Source of the DNA: Cohaesibacter marisflavi
GTDB taxonomy: Bacteria > Pseudomonadota > Alphaproteobacteria > Rhizobiales > Cohaesibacteraceae
Direction of reading: 5' to 3'
NCBI RefSeq assembly: GCF_900115225.1
Contig: NZ_FOVR01000014.1
Coordinates: 62,001 to 126,000 of the forward strand
DNA length: 64,000 nt
Shown: in pieces, positions 36,589-46,600 of the stretch
Position numbering within the stretch: the stretch's first letter is position 1
Layout of the letters: each line of letters opens with the position of its first letter
Translations under genes and position numbers: made by a program
Notes under the pieces: model-generated
What the model was told of the DNA's origin: nothing
The model's database searches: none
Seen by the model: only the letters and a program-made list of their open reading frames with translations

Positions 36589-37113
36589 TCAAAGGGCGGG
36601 CGTCTGCTCGCCGGGTGCATCAGCCATGAAAAGACGCAATTCCGCAACGATCTTCTGAAAGGCGCTCAAAAGCGTGATTGTCATCAGAATGGGAGGCGCA
36701 GCGTAGATGAAACGCATGGAAATAGGCAGGCTGTCGGCCCTGCTGCCCCCACGCAGGAAAAAGTCATAGCCGAACTTGATCCACACACAGAATGTCAGGA
36801 TTGCCAGAATATGGATGACGACCATCAGCAGATGCCGCCCTCGCCGCTGCTTAAGGGCTTCGAGCAGAAAGGTCATCGCAATATTCTTGTCCTGCAGATA
36901 GATCAGCGGCAGGCAGAGATAAGCCATATAGATCATCAGGAACCGCGAGAGCTCATCAGTCCAGCTGAGCGGCATGCCGAGCAAATAGCGAAACACCACC
37001 TGCAACAGCACGATCACTGTCATCGCGACAAGCATCGCGCCACCAATCCAGCTTCCCAGCCGCGCCAGTGGTGCATTCACCCTGCTCAGCCCCTTTTCCA
37101 ATGACGCCAACAT
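36589..37113 (-). CDS. TRAP transporter small permease (DctQ family)
   Basis: A 174-residue protein with four membrane helices and the DctQ signature FRYLLGMPLSWTDELSRFLMIYMAYL. First gene of the three-gene TRAP operon. No regulator gene is adjacent. Confidence 0.92.
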   Translation of the reverse strand: MLASLEKGLSRVNAPLARLGSWIGGAMLVAMTVIVLLQVVFRYLLGMPLSWTDELSRFLMIYMAYLCLPLIYLQDKNIAMTFLLEALKQRRGRHLLMVVIHILAILTFCVWIKFGYDFFLRGGSRADSLPISMRFIYAAPPILMTITLLSAFQKIVAELRLFMADAPGEQTPAL

Positions 37114-37379
37114 GAGACACGCTTCCCTTGATGATCAAAGTGGTATTGAAAGCGTCAGAGCAAGGCTAAACCCTCTGCCACGCTCTGGCATTTCAATCTG
37201 TCCGGTCTTGCATAAGGAGGAAAAAACGCAAAGATATGACAGCTGTGGATCACAGCTCCATGCCTCCCCTCGGCATATCAATTCGCAAAGGCCACCATCC
37301 CCCATAGAGGCCAGAAACACGAGCAGTGAGAAGCACGAACAGCCCGCAAGGCAACAAAAGCCCGATCCGATTTCAAAAG
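37114..37379. other. Gap between the TRAP operon and the large MoxR operon
   Basis: A 266-base gap expected to hold the TRAP promoter and the end of the long MoxR operon. The only clear structure is a perfect stem AGCTGTG-GAT-CACAGCT at 37241-37257, without a T-run. A 23-codon frame starting at 37236 is not convincing. Confidence 0.35.
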
Positions 37380-37742
37380 CTACTCTTTATCCACCAGATC
37401 ATGCAGCTTGTCTTCTGCGGCCTTTTGTATCTTTTTCTTCTCGCTATTGTCAAAATCGCTCTTAACACTCTTCACGGCCTGGAAGGCCATAAAAAGATTG
37501 CCGGCTTGCTCGGCCAGATCCAGAGCATCCAGACCATGCTGAACCATATAGTCGACCAGCTGACCGGCATAATTCCACAAGAACAGCAAATCGGCGGGCA
37601 TGACGCCATCAGCGCGCGCAACACCATAATCTGCACTATCGGCTCCCTCGCCGAAATAATCATCATAGCTATCGGCTTCATCGACAGCTTCGGCCATGGC
37701 TCTGGTGAGCTCCATTTGGAGCTGTTTAGCATCAATCATCAT
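37380..37742 (-). CDS. Small acidic protein of unknown function, last gene of the MoxR operon
   Basis: A 120-residue soluble, acidic protein (DEADSYDDYFGEGADSADYG) that is mostly helical, ending in a charged Lys-rich tail. I do not recognise a family. The ATG at 37742 overlaps the stop of the M48 peptidase gene, and the second ATG at 37739 is also usable. It may be an adaptor or regulator of its neighbour; no function is claimed. Confidence 0.6.
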   Translation of the reverse strand: MMIDAKQLQMELTRAMAEAVDEADSYDDYFGEGADSADYGVARADGVMPADLLFLWNYAGQLVDYMVQHGLDALDLAEQAGNLFMAFQAVKSVKSDFDNSEKKKIQKAAEDKLHDLVDKE

Positions 37743-39709
37743 CGGCCACTCTCCTGTGCCCATCTTGTATCCATTCGCTTTATGGTATCCTGTGCCCAAA
37801 ATGCAAGCAAGCGCAACAGGAGGTAGCAAGCGGTCGAAATAATCGCAGTGGGCAAAACAGAAGCCCAATGCGCCTGAGAAAAAAGCTGGGGGAAGCGATC
37901 AAGGCTCGGCGTGGCATGAACCACTCCCTGCCGCACCCCTTGCATGACATCGGCCTGAGCCAGATAAAATGTGCAGGAAAACAGGAAAAAGAGGAAAGCT
38001 TCAATCAGGGAAACAGCCGCGACCACCTTCAGCTTGCGCATGAACAGCAGCAGATACTGATGAAAGAGCAGCGTTAATCCGCCCATTACGATCAGTAACA
38101 GCAAACCGCTTTCCAGTATCCTTGCATGAAACAGCCCGAAGCGCAGAAAATAGTTGAGCGGAATAACGCAAAAGATCACCCCGCACACAACGAGCATGAA
38201 AAAGCCCACCACTACCCCCGGCAATGAGAGGGAAAACAGGCCAAGCCGTCGTAGCACACGCCCTCTATGCCCCTTGTGCCCCGTGTCTCCCTTCAGCCTT
38301 GAAAACGACACCTGCCCCGAAGCCAGATGTCGGATACCCTTCACAGCCCCGCCAATGGCAAAAACAAGGAAGAGTATAGCTCCGGGCAGACCGATCAATT
38401 GCGCATTGAAGTTGGAGAAAATCCCCCGATACAGCATCATCACCGAACCGATCAGCCCCGGCCCGCACACTTCCACGGCGGTTACGGCAAGAAAGGTCAA
38501 AAACCAGGCCAAACCACTCCGCCGCAAAGGCTTGGCGGGACGCTTGGGCAGCGTGACATAGAGGCAGGCAAAAGCCCCGAGCGCCACTGCATCAAAGCCC
38601 AACACCGTCCAGCATAAATCCTTCGGGGCAACCAGCACATACAAGGTGCGGATGCTGAAAAAGAAGCCCCAGAAATAGGTCAGCATATCCCGCGCGTGAA
38701 GGCTCAGCCCCCGTTGATGCAACGCCCGCTCGAAAGGCGAAATCCCGGTTCTAAGTGCAGAAAAGATGTCTGGTGTAGCAGGCAGGCCATCAAACCCGTA
38801 GGGCGCTTCGACCTCTGAGACAAAATGAAATCCGGCAGCATCGGCAAAATATTCACGCGCCTTAATATAGGAAACAATCATGCCTCTAAAGGAAAGATAG
38901 ACCCCGGCACTGAAGCTTAGAAAAATCACAATGGAAAGCGGAAGCGTAAGGGAAGGCCCCATAGGTGTCATCGAGAGCACCGTCGATCCTATAAGCAGAA
39001 GAGGCCCAAACACCATGAGGAACATGAAGGTGAGCAACGCGACAATCACCACGAATGCCGAATTCGCCAGATTGTCCTTGCTGACCGCATGGGCGCATTC
39101 ATGCACCATGAAAAAGGCCAGACGCTCCTGAACGGCGTCAGAGCGCTTGCCCTTGAGGATGCGGGAGAGATGCCCCCTCGGCGCATAAAACAGCTGGTCG
39201 GCTCCAAAAAAGTCAGTACCCGCCTCCCCGCCCTTGCCGACGGGCATGCGAATATCAACGAAATACCCCACCCGACGCAGCAATCGCTCAGCCACGCCCC
39301 GCGCAGCAGGATAAAGCAACAGGCTTTCGCCGGAAGGCTTGTCAAACCGGCAGATATGAGCGGCAAACAGCAACAGGCAAAGGAAGAAAAGAAGATGCCA
39401 TGCGGCAAGATCAAAAGCGGAATTGCCTCTTGCCTGATTGAAGGCATCCACCGCCTTGCCAAGCCATGGCAGCAGCAACAGTGGATTGGCCCCATTGATC
39501 AAAAAGCTGAACTGCGCATAGAGAGAGCCAGCCCCTCGGACCATATCGAGCGCCCACAGCATCGATAAGCAAAGCGCAATAAAGGCCGCACCACCCAGCA
39601 GTAGAAAGGCAACCATGCTCCAGAGCCGCACACCGGAAAGAACAAAGGAACGGATGTTCGGATATAGCGGAGCGCGAATAGTCTGGCGCGATGGATTATA
39701 AGAGTTCAT
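37739..39709 (-). CDS. M48-like integral membrane metallopeptidase
   Basis: A 656-residue polytopic membrane protein. HECAH at residues 203-207 is the HExxH zinc motif, and AREYFAD (Glu286, Asp290) supplies the third ligand, in the order and spacing of the M48 family (HtpX/Ste24). About ten hydrophobic helices surround and follow the catalytic segment; the family's C-terminal part is much longer here than in HtpX. It overlaps both neighbours. Its place in the operon suggests processing or turnover of envelope components of this system. Confidence 0.8.
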   Translation of the reverse strand: MNSYNPSRQTIRAPLYPNIRSFVLSGVRLWSMVAFLLLGGAAFIALCLSMLWALDMVRGAGSLYAQFSFLINGANPLLLLPWLGKAVDAFNQARGNSAFDLAAWHLLFFLCLLLFAAHICRFDKPSGESLLLYPAARGVAERLLRRVGYFVDIRMPVGKGGEAGTDFFGADQLFYAPRGHLSRILKGKRSDAVQERLAFFMVHECAHAVSKDNLANSAFVVIVALLTFMFLMVFGPLLLIGSTVLSMTPMGPSLTLPLSIVIFLSFSAGVYLSFRGMIVSYIKAREYFADAAGFHFVSEVEAPYGFDGLPATPDIFSALRTGISPFERALHQRGLSLHARDMLTYFWGFFFSIRTLYVLVAPKDLCWTVLGFDAVALGAFACLYVTLPKRPAKPLRRSGLAWFLTFLAVTAVEVCGPGLIGSVMMLYRGIFSNFNAQLIGLPGAILFLVFAIGGAVKGIRHLASGQVSFSRLKGDTGHKGHRGRVLRRLGLFSLSLPGVVVGFFMLVVCGVIFCVIPLNYFLRFGLFHARILESGLLLLIVMGGLTLLFHQYLLLFMRKLKVVAAVSLIEAFLFFLFSCTFYLAQADVMQGVRQGVVHATPSLDRFPQLFSQAHWASVLPTAIISTACYLLLRLLAFWAQDTIKRMDTRWAQESGR

Positions 39710-40697
39710 GCAGTTTAAGAGTCTTACAGACCGGCAGATCGGGGATGAACCGCCTGCCGATGGCGGAAAGAATAAAGGATCGATAGGTCAATAACAAAGG
39801 TGCTTTAAAAGTGATTGCAAACACGGGTTTACTCGCGCCATGGTGCGTCATAATGAAAGCCATGGCAACCTGATTTCTGCGACAATGCATGATTTGCAGC
39901 ATCTCGCTCACCAGAATGGCAACCCGATAGCCGACTTCCTTGAGCCGTTGCTCGGCAACCGCATCTCCCCGCACGCGATCAAGACGATCCAGCGCATCAG
40001 AGGGTTGATGGCGGGGCTTGGAAAATTGCCCGTATTTATCGGCAACCTTCAACATCAAAATAAGATTGTCGCTATCTGCGCTCTTGAGCTCGACAAGCTC
40101 GATCAACGGGCAAATGCGCTGAAGCAGGGCCTGAAAAGCAGTTTTCACCTCAAGGGAAAAGCGCCCGGCCTCGATTTGTCGACGTAGATGGCCCAGATAA
40201 GCCTCATAGGGGCCCTCGGTCTGCTGTTCATCAGAAGCAACCGCTCGCATGCCTTCCCATCGGTCCTGCTCGCCATCCAGCCATTGCGCCATGACTTGCC
40301 TGTGAGCATGAATGCGCCTGCCTTGCGAAGCACGCAGGCGGCGCGGTAACCAGGTCTGTCCGGCAACAAAGGCGGCCCATCTGGGCAGCAGCGGCATGTC
40401 CCCGACCTGAACCCAGCTTTGGCGATTTCCTTCCTGCTTGGCGGAATAGTCAAACAGATCACGCAAGATACTGTCTGCATCAAGCGCATCAGGCACAGCC
40501 TGCAAAGGGTCTCTTTCCCTGTCGAGCCAAAAAGACCATTGCCAGAGCCACTCAAGCCGCTCTTCGCGCCCCGCAAGCAGCGAACTGTCATCAATGCCTT
40601 GGCCTTGCAACAAACCCGCCTTGACCTTGCGATCTATCTCGCTGAAGGAAAAGAAGGCATCACCGACAGTCAAGGTGCTGGCAGGGGCTTCATTCAT
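39696..40697 (-). CDS. Unknown soluble protein of the MoxR operon (333 aa)
   Basis: No signal peptide or membrane helix. Trp-rich N-terminal half (RLEWLWQWSFWLDRERD, MAQWLDGEQDRWEG), then helical segments (EAYLGHLRRQIEAGRFSLEVKTAFQALL) and a C-terminal beta/helix part (VAMAFIMTHHGASKPVFAITFKAPLL). I do not recognise a family. ATG at 40697 overlaps the stop of the giant gene by 8 bases, and its end overlaps the peptidase start by 14, so translation is probably coupled. Confidence 0.7.
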   Translation of the reverse strand: MNEAPASTLTVGDAFFSFSEIDRKVKAGLLQGQGIDDSSLLAGREERLEWLWQWSFWLDRERDPLQAVPDALDADSILRDLFDYSAKQEGNRQSWVQVGDMPLLPRWAAFVAGQTWLPRRLRASQGRRIHAHRQVMAQWLDGEQDRWEGMRAVASDEQQTEGPYEAYLGHLRRQIEAGRFSLEVKTAFQALLQRICPLIELVELKSADSDNLILMLKVADKYGQFSKPRHQPSDALDRLDRVRGDAVAEQRLKEVGYRVAILVSEMLQIMHCRRNQVAMAFIMTHHGASKPVFAITFKAPLLLTYRSFILSAIGRRFIPDLPVCKTLKLHELL

Positions 40698-43600
40698 GAC
40701 GGGCTCCTTGCTCAATGGTGACAGATAGCAGGGCATCCAGATCCGCGGCATAGATCTCGGATGAATCCAATATGACAAAGCGCTCGCCAATCCGTCTCAA
40801 GAAGAGAGGCCGGGAAGCAAGCGTTGCAACAGACACTTGCTTGTCGCCGACACGAGCCTCAAGCACCTGATCAGGCCGCGCAACGAGCAAGAGCATGGCC
40901 GCAGGGCGCCCCCACAGCTCGAAATTGCTCAGATAGCGCGTGCGGTCTTCCAGTTCGGCGATATCTCCCGCAACAACATTGTCCGCATCTTCGCAGTCAA
41001 AGGCCAAGACCTGAGACGACCCATTGTCGCTCACAAAATCTACATAACCACGCCCGCCCATCACCTCAAATTCGCGTAGTTTTCCAACCATTTGGCTACC
41101 CAAGCGCGCACGCAAGCCATCAAAGCCTGCGCAGAATGAGGCGGCCTGTCCGCGCAGATCAGAGCGCCCATTGTCAAAGACAGCGCCTATGTCACCCGCC
41201 TCATCTAGGTACAGCGTTTGCGGATCGCGCGTTAACGCCCATGCGCCCTTCCACGCCAACGTATCCGGATCAAACAGGTTCACCCGTTTCTCGCTGCCAA
41301 TGGCGATGACAGGAGCCCCTTCAAAATGAGACAAGACAGCATGCCCGCGAGCGACCAGATCGCTAAATCGGCCACCAACCAGACGGCGTGTCATCTTGCT
41401 GCCATTCAAGCTTGCCGCCGAAATACGGATGGCATCATCACCATCCCCTTCGCCGCGGCGATAGGCAAAGTCTCCATCGTCAGCCAACAATGCGTCACAG
41501 GCTTCCACCTGATCAAGCTGGCCGTTGGTGCGCCAGCGATAAAAACGGCCATCGCCATCTTCAAGGCAAAGCGAACGGACAGCGGCTCGTCCCCTGTCCA
41601 GCACGCGATCAACATCGGCATCGGCGCCAAATGCGCGAATGCTGGCAGCGAGCCCCGCCTCATTGGCCGCTCGCGCTCCATTTTCCGTTTCCCACTGGCC
41701 AACAGGTTGCCGAACCCATCCGAGCCCCGTCATCAAGTCGATGTGTTTGGGTTCGATCTTGGCGATCTGCCGAATGGCATCCAGAGCAAAACGCCCAGCT
41801 GAAAGGCTGTTCTCTTCCCCATGCCAGCGAAACTGCAACATGCCCTCGCGCCCGGCAGTGCGCCCAATCAGCCAGACGCCTGTCTCTTCATCGCCGACAA
41901 TACGCCGTGTCTCGAAGGGGTCAGCCTGATCCTGTCGCAAAGCGAAAGGCTCACCGGCTTCTGAACGCGCCAAACGCCCTTGCCACAGGCGCCCATCCTG
42001 ACAGCGCAACAGCGTTACCGGTCCATCGTCCCCCTCGCCCCCCAGGCTCAGCAGAGACGACCCGTCATTGGCCGTTTGGGCCCGATCAAAACGGCAAGCC
42101 GCCTGATCTTCTTTGCCTGTGAGAGCATAAAGTGCAAAATGATCCGGATCGATTGCTCCCCCTTCGGCAACAACAGACGAAAAGCCTTCCGGCGAATAAG
42201 CCCAGATCTGCCCTTCGGCAGAAACCAGCCCTTGCCGCTCATCGATGGCCAGTCGCCCTCCGGCAAAGGCAAGCCGCTTCCACTGGTTGCCATCGCGATA
42301 GTCAAACGAAACACCACCATCGCCATTGCGCACACGCATCTGCCCCGCTTGATAGGCAATGTGGTCGTCTTCATGTGCCTCAAAGGCCTCGGAGAACTCG
42401 TTTGCAGCCACCAGCCCATTGCCATCCCAGCGCCATAGATTGCCAGCCTCGATATAGAGCCCTTCAGGCAATCCCTGTGGCTCACTGACCGAAGGAGCCA
42501 CCGTTTCAGACTGGCAGAAAAGCGTCACCGCCCCGTCTTCCAGAAAACGGAAACTGCGCCCCCGCTTCCCTTTACCTTCGCTCGTGGCAGGACCAGCAGG
42601 CGCAAGCCCGAAAGCCTCATCAAGTGCGGTGAAATTACCATGCCAGCTTTGCGCCAGATTCCCATTGCAGCGGATAATGTCATCAAGCTGATCATGCGGA
42701 AAGCGCCCCGATGACGACAGCACAGACGGAGCCCCCAACGGCTGGCCATCCCCATCGGAATAGCGCAACAAAATGCGCCCCTGCTGCCGCTCCCAGTGCC
42801 AAAAATCATTGCCACCCAAATCCTCAACCGAGAAATCAGCACCCCGCCCACAAGGAAGAACAGAGCCTTCATCAATCGCCAGACATTGCTCAGACCCGAG
42901 CGCATAGATAGGCGCGCGCCCATTGCGATAGGCGCCGATATGCACCACCGCTTCACGCCCGTTACGCGCAGCCGACCCTCGCCCCAGCTCGACAAAACGC
43001 TGACTGCTGATCCTGCCGCGATCCACCTTCAAAATCTGCAACCCGACGGGTGACCCGGCATAAAGAACGCCATCGCGGCCATAGAGTGACAAGAAGCGAT
43101 CCATCGGCATCGGTTCGCCCTGATCCCACGCCACAGGTGTCCAGCCATCTTCAAAACCGGCTATCTCGGTTTTCAGCTCAACAGACGGCTTGCCCGCCAC
43201 AAAGCGCACGCGCAACCAATCCAGCGATGTTGCGATCCGTTCAATATCGGGATTGTCTTCATAGGCGACGCGCTCAAAGGCCTGCCCGTTCCAGCGGCGG
43301 CTAACTGCCCCTCGCCGGTTAATGGCAACAACCTGCCGTTCTCCATCCCGCATGGGCTGCACCGCCAGCCGCAACCCCGAAGGCAGCTCGGCACTGGCAT
43401 CCACGCTGGCCGAAAGCCCATCAAATCCGGAATATTGGCGCACCCCATCCCCCAGCCGCACCACAAGCCCCTGCGGGGAATAAGCTGCGTCAAACAGGAT
43501 GTCGCTTTCAAAGCGCAAACCCAGCCGCCGTTCCGCACTCATGGTTCGGGTGGTGGAGCGCGTGATCAGCCGGCCATTCTGATAAAGCCAGATGAGATCC

Positions 43601-46600
43601 TGATCATAGGCTATCTGACGATCGGCAAAGGGATTGTCAGCCCGTTGCCAACCCATTACATCCAGAACAAGCCACTGGTTACGCCCTTCAAGCGCAAATA
43701 ACCTGTCCCCAACGCTGGTCAACAAGATCGATTGCCCCGATGGCAGCGGCATGGTGCGGCCAAGATCATGCGCAGACACCAGCCCGACGGGCGTCAGGAA
43801 CCAGGCCTCCCCATCGGCAAAAGCCACATCGCGCTTCACATCAAAGAAAAACCCGCTGTCCGAGAAGGCATTGTAAATCTGGAGCCCATCCGACCAGTGT
43901 GCAGAAGTGATCCCTCCTCCGACTTCGGCCTTTACCTGCAATGCACCAAGCGAGACCTCATACGTGCCATTGGCCTCAACCGGATAAGAATCCTCTGGCC
44001 CGACGGAACGCCCATCAGTGAAATAAATCCGCCCCTTGCCAACCGCGCGAATATTATCCGGCAGTGTCATGCGGCGCCAGCGCACCGTGGGCTCAGCGCC
44101 TGTCTGATAGATCCACACACCATAACGGTTCGCAACCATATAGCGCTCAGCATCCAGCATCACGGCACGCCCCGGCGCGGCAAAAGCAAACCGCCCATCG
44201 GGCATGGCCTCTGAGGCGGGCAGTGAGAAACGGGTGCCATCCACATCAAGGAAGGAGAAGACTGCCTTTTCGCGATCCCAACGCACTGAGGCCGTTGCCG
44301 CAGCAGGCGCCTTCATCATGCTCAATTGACCGTCAAAGCGTTCGATCTCGCGCGCGCCAGCAGACACAACAATCTGCCCCTCTTGCTCACGCAACGTGAT
44401 CGCGTCCGCATCCCCGGATGAAGCCTCAAGAGGCGTGCATGATGTGAGGCCGGTTTGCCCGCCACCCCAATAACAAAGACTGACCGCACCATCGGCTGAT
44501 TGTCTGAGCAGTTGGTGATCGGCAAGGACGGTGACCCGTTCCCCACGCTCGGGCTGATAGGCGAGATGCACCGGTGCGCGCCCTTCTTGCCCAAAGGCCG
44601 TCTCAGGGGCGATGATCAACAGCGAAACAGGAAGCGATCCTTCTTCGCCATCGGCAATCACAATCTGCCCATTCTGCTCTGAGACAGATCGCGCCCCTTG
44701 AGCGAAAGGCAGCGCAATCGGCGAGGAAACCCGTGCATTTGGCCGATCCGGCGCTTCGGCAATAACCGCCGCCTGCGCTGTCAGATAAAGCCAATTGCCA
44801 TTGGAAAGACGCACAACGTCCTTTATGGCCTCTGGTGCAATGGGCAGCGCATCCATGCTCCACTGATCAAGCGGCATAAGCGGAATGGAGGTTAGCTCAG
44901 GGTCTGCAACAGCCCCCAAAGCACGTCCGTCCTGATAAGTTTCGGTTACAACCAGACCATCTTCTTGCGCCCAGACATCAACGCTGGTGCGGCTGCCTTC
45001 TATCGTCGGAAGCACCGCTCTCGCCCATTGCCGCCGAATGCCCTCATAGCGCCAGATGCCCTGATCATCTGCGAAATAAAGCGCATTGCCCATCTGCGAA
45101 ACAGACTGAAAACTCTGCGGGGCTGGTTGCGGCCCTTCAACGGCAGGAATCTGCACGGAGAGTGTGCCATCCTTCCAGATGCGATATTCCCCGTCCGTAT
45201 AGAGCAGCCCAACCAGATTGTCAGATTTTGAGACGGCCAGTTGATCCGCGCTCAGCCGCGTCGTCTCGTTGGTCAGATCTTCATTCAATCGCGAACAGCT
45301 ATCTGAGATCCTCAGCCGCGCCAGAGGAACAATCCAGGCGTCCTGTTCATTATGCACCACCAGATAATCGTCGATCACTGAAATGCGGGCATTGCGCGGC
45401 AAGCTGCTGGCAGACAGCGTGAAGCCTGCAAAGCGACGATGGGCTTGATCTCTCAGCCACAAGGCACCCCCCACCAGAGACACCACCCCGACATCAGGCA
45501 CAGCAGCCACATCGATGATGTTGTCACCGGCCGGGCCGGGATTGCGATAGTAACAGGAAGGTTTAGCTAGGCCGCCATCCTTGATGGTGTGGCGCGCCAG
45601 AAAGGTCACCTCGCCATCATATTGTACGGATGCAATATCCGCGCCCACCTTGCTGGCAGAGAGAACCCGCGCCCCATCAATGGACAGGCTTTCATTGCCG
45701 AACCAGGCGTTGCGCCCATCATAGACAATGGGAACAGAACCGGCCAAACCGGCAAACCGCAACGGGCCAGAGGCATCGACCCGAAGGCTCTGCGTGATGC
45801 TTCGCTCGGCTGAAGAATAGGTGGTGACGCCATTTCCAGAGGCAAAAAACAGCGCAGTACCATTGCTCATGGCATCAGAAATCCGAGCGGACGGAAAGGA
45901 GAAGGGCTTATCGCTGCCTGTCAAGCGCCTGCCGCGTCCCTCTTCAACAATGCTGCCGTTCGATCCCAGAAAATAGAGCGCATCATCCACACGGGCAATT
46001 TCGCGAATATCTTCACTGATGGGCATGGAGAGGGTGTCTATAAAGCCGCGCTCGGCAAGAGAATAGACGCTAACCCTGCGGTCCCGCGCCAGATAGGTGA
46101 GATCTCCCTCATTGATCACATCCCGCACCGGCCCTCGCTCGTCATCAGCCTCGCCCAAAAGCGCCGTAAGCTGAATGGAATGCCCAACTGCCTTTGCCCG
46201 GAATGGGCGCCCTTCGGCATCAACGAACAACAGAGCATCACCGTCCCTATGTATGGCGCGTGGTTTGGAGGTTAGCCAAGAGTGCGCAAGACGCTCAAGC
46301 GAAGGCTCAGCATCAGAGCCCGTCAAGCGCCACGCCTCAAGCTCATCACCCGCAAGCCCCCACAGGACGTCCTTACCGCCATAAAGCTGTGTGTCCGCCC
46401 CGAACAGCAACCCCGGAGACAGGCGCGCCCGCGGAATGGAACGATAGGAACGCGTTTTGATATCATGCAGAACCAGATAGGAATTGCCGATCATCACGAG
46501 ACGATCAAAGGCCGATACAGCCCGCTTCATGTTGGCAAGCGGTTCGCGCGCCGCAACACCATCATTGATCATGGCGACCGCATCGTCAGCAATGCGCCAG

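Noticed and set aside
34142-37113. Assigning a specific ligand (for example C4-dicarboxylate) to the TRAP transporter
   Set aside because: The binding protein has only general family features, and no catabolic gene is adjacent.
37236-37307. 23-codon frame after AAGGAGG in the TRAP/MoxR gap
   Set aside because: The spacing from the ribosome site to ATG is about 15 bases, the frame overlaps a palindrome, and no similarity is recognisable. It is more likely chance.
40824-41309. Long plus-strand open frames opposite the giant gene
   Set aside because: Several frames of 100-240 codons lie antisense to the 2412-residue gene. They have odd composition, lack ribosome sites and are best explained as shadows of a GC-biased coding strand.
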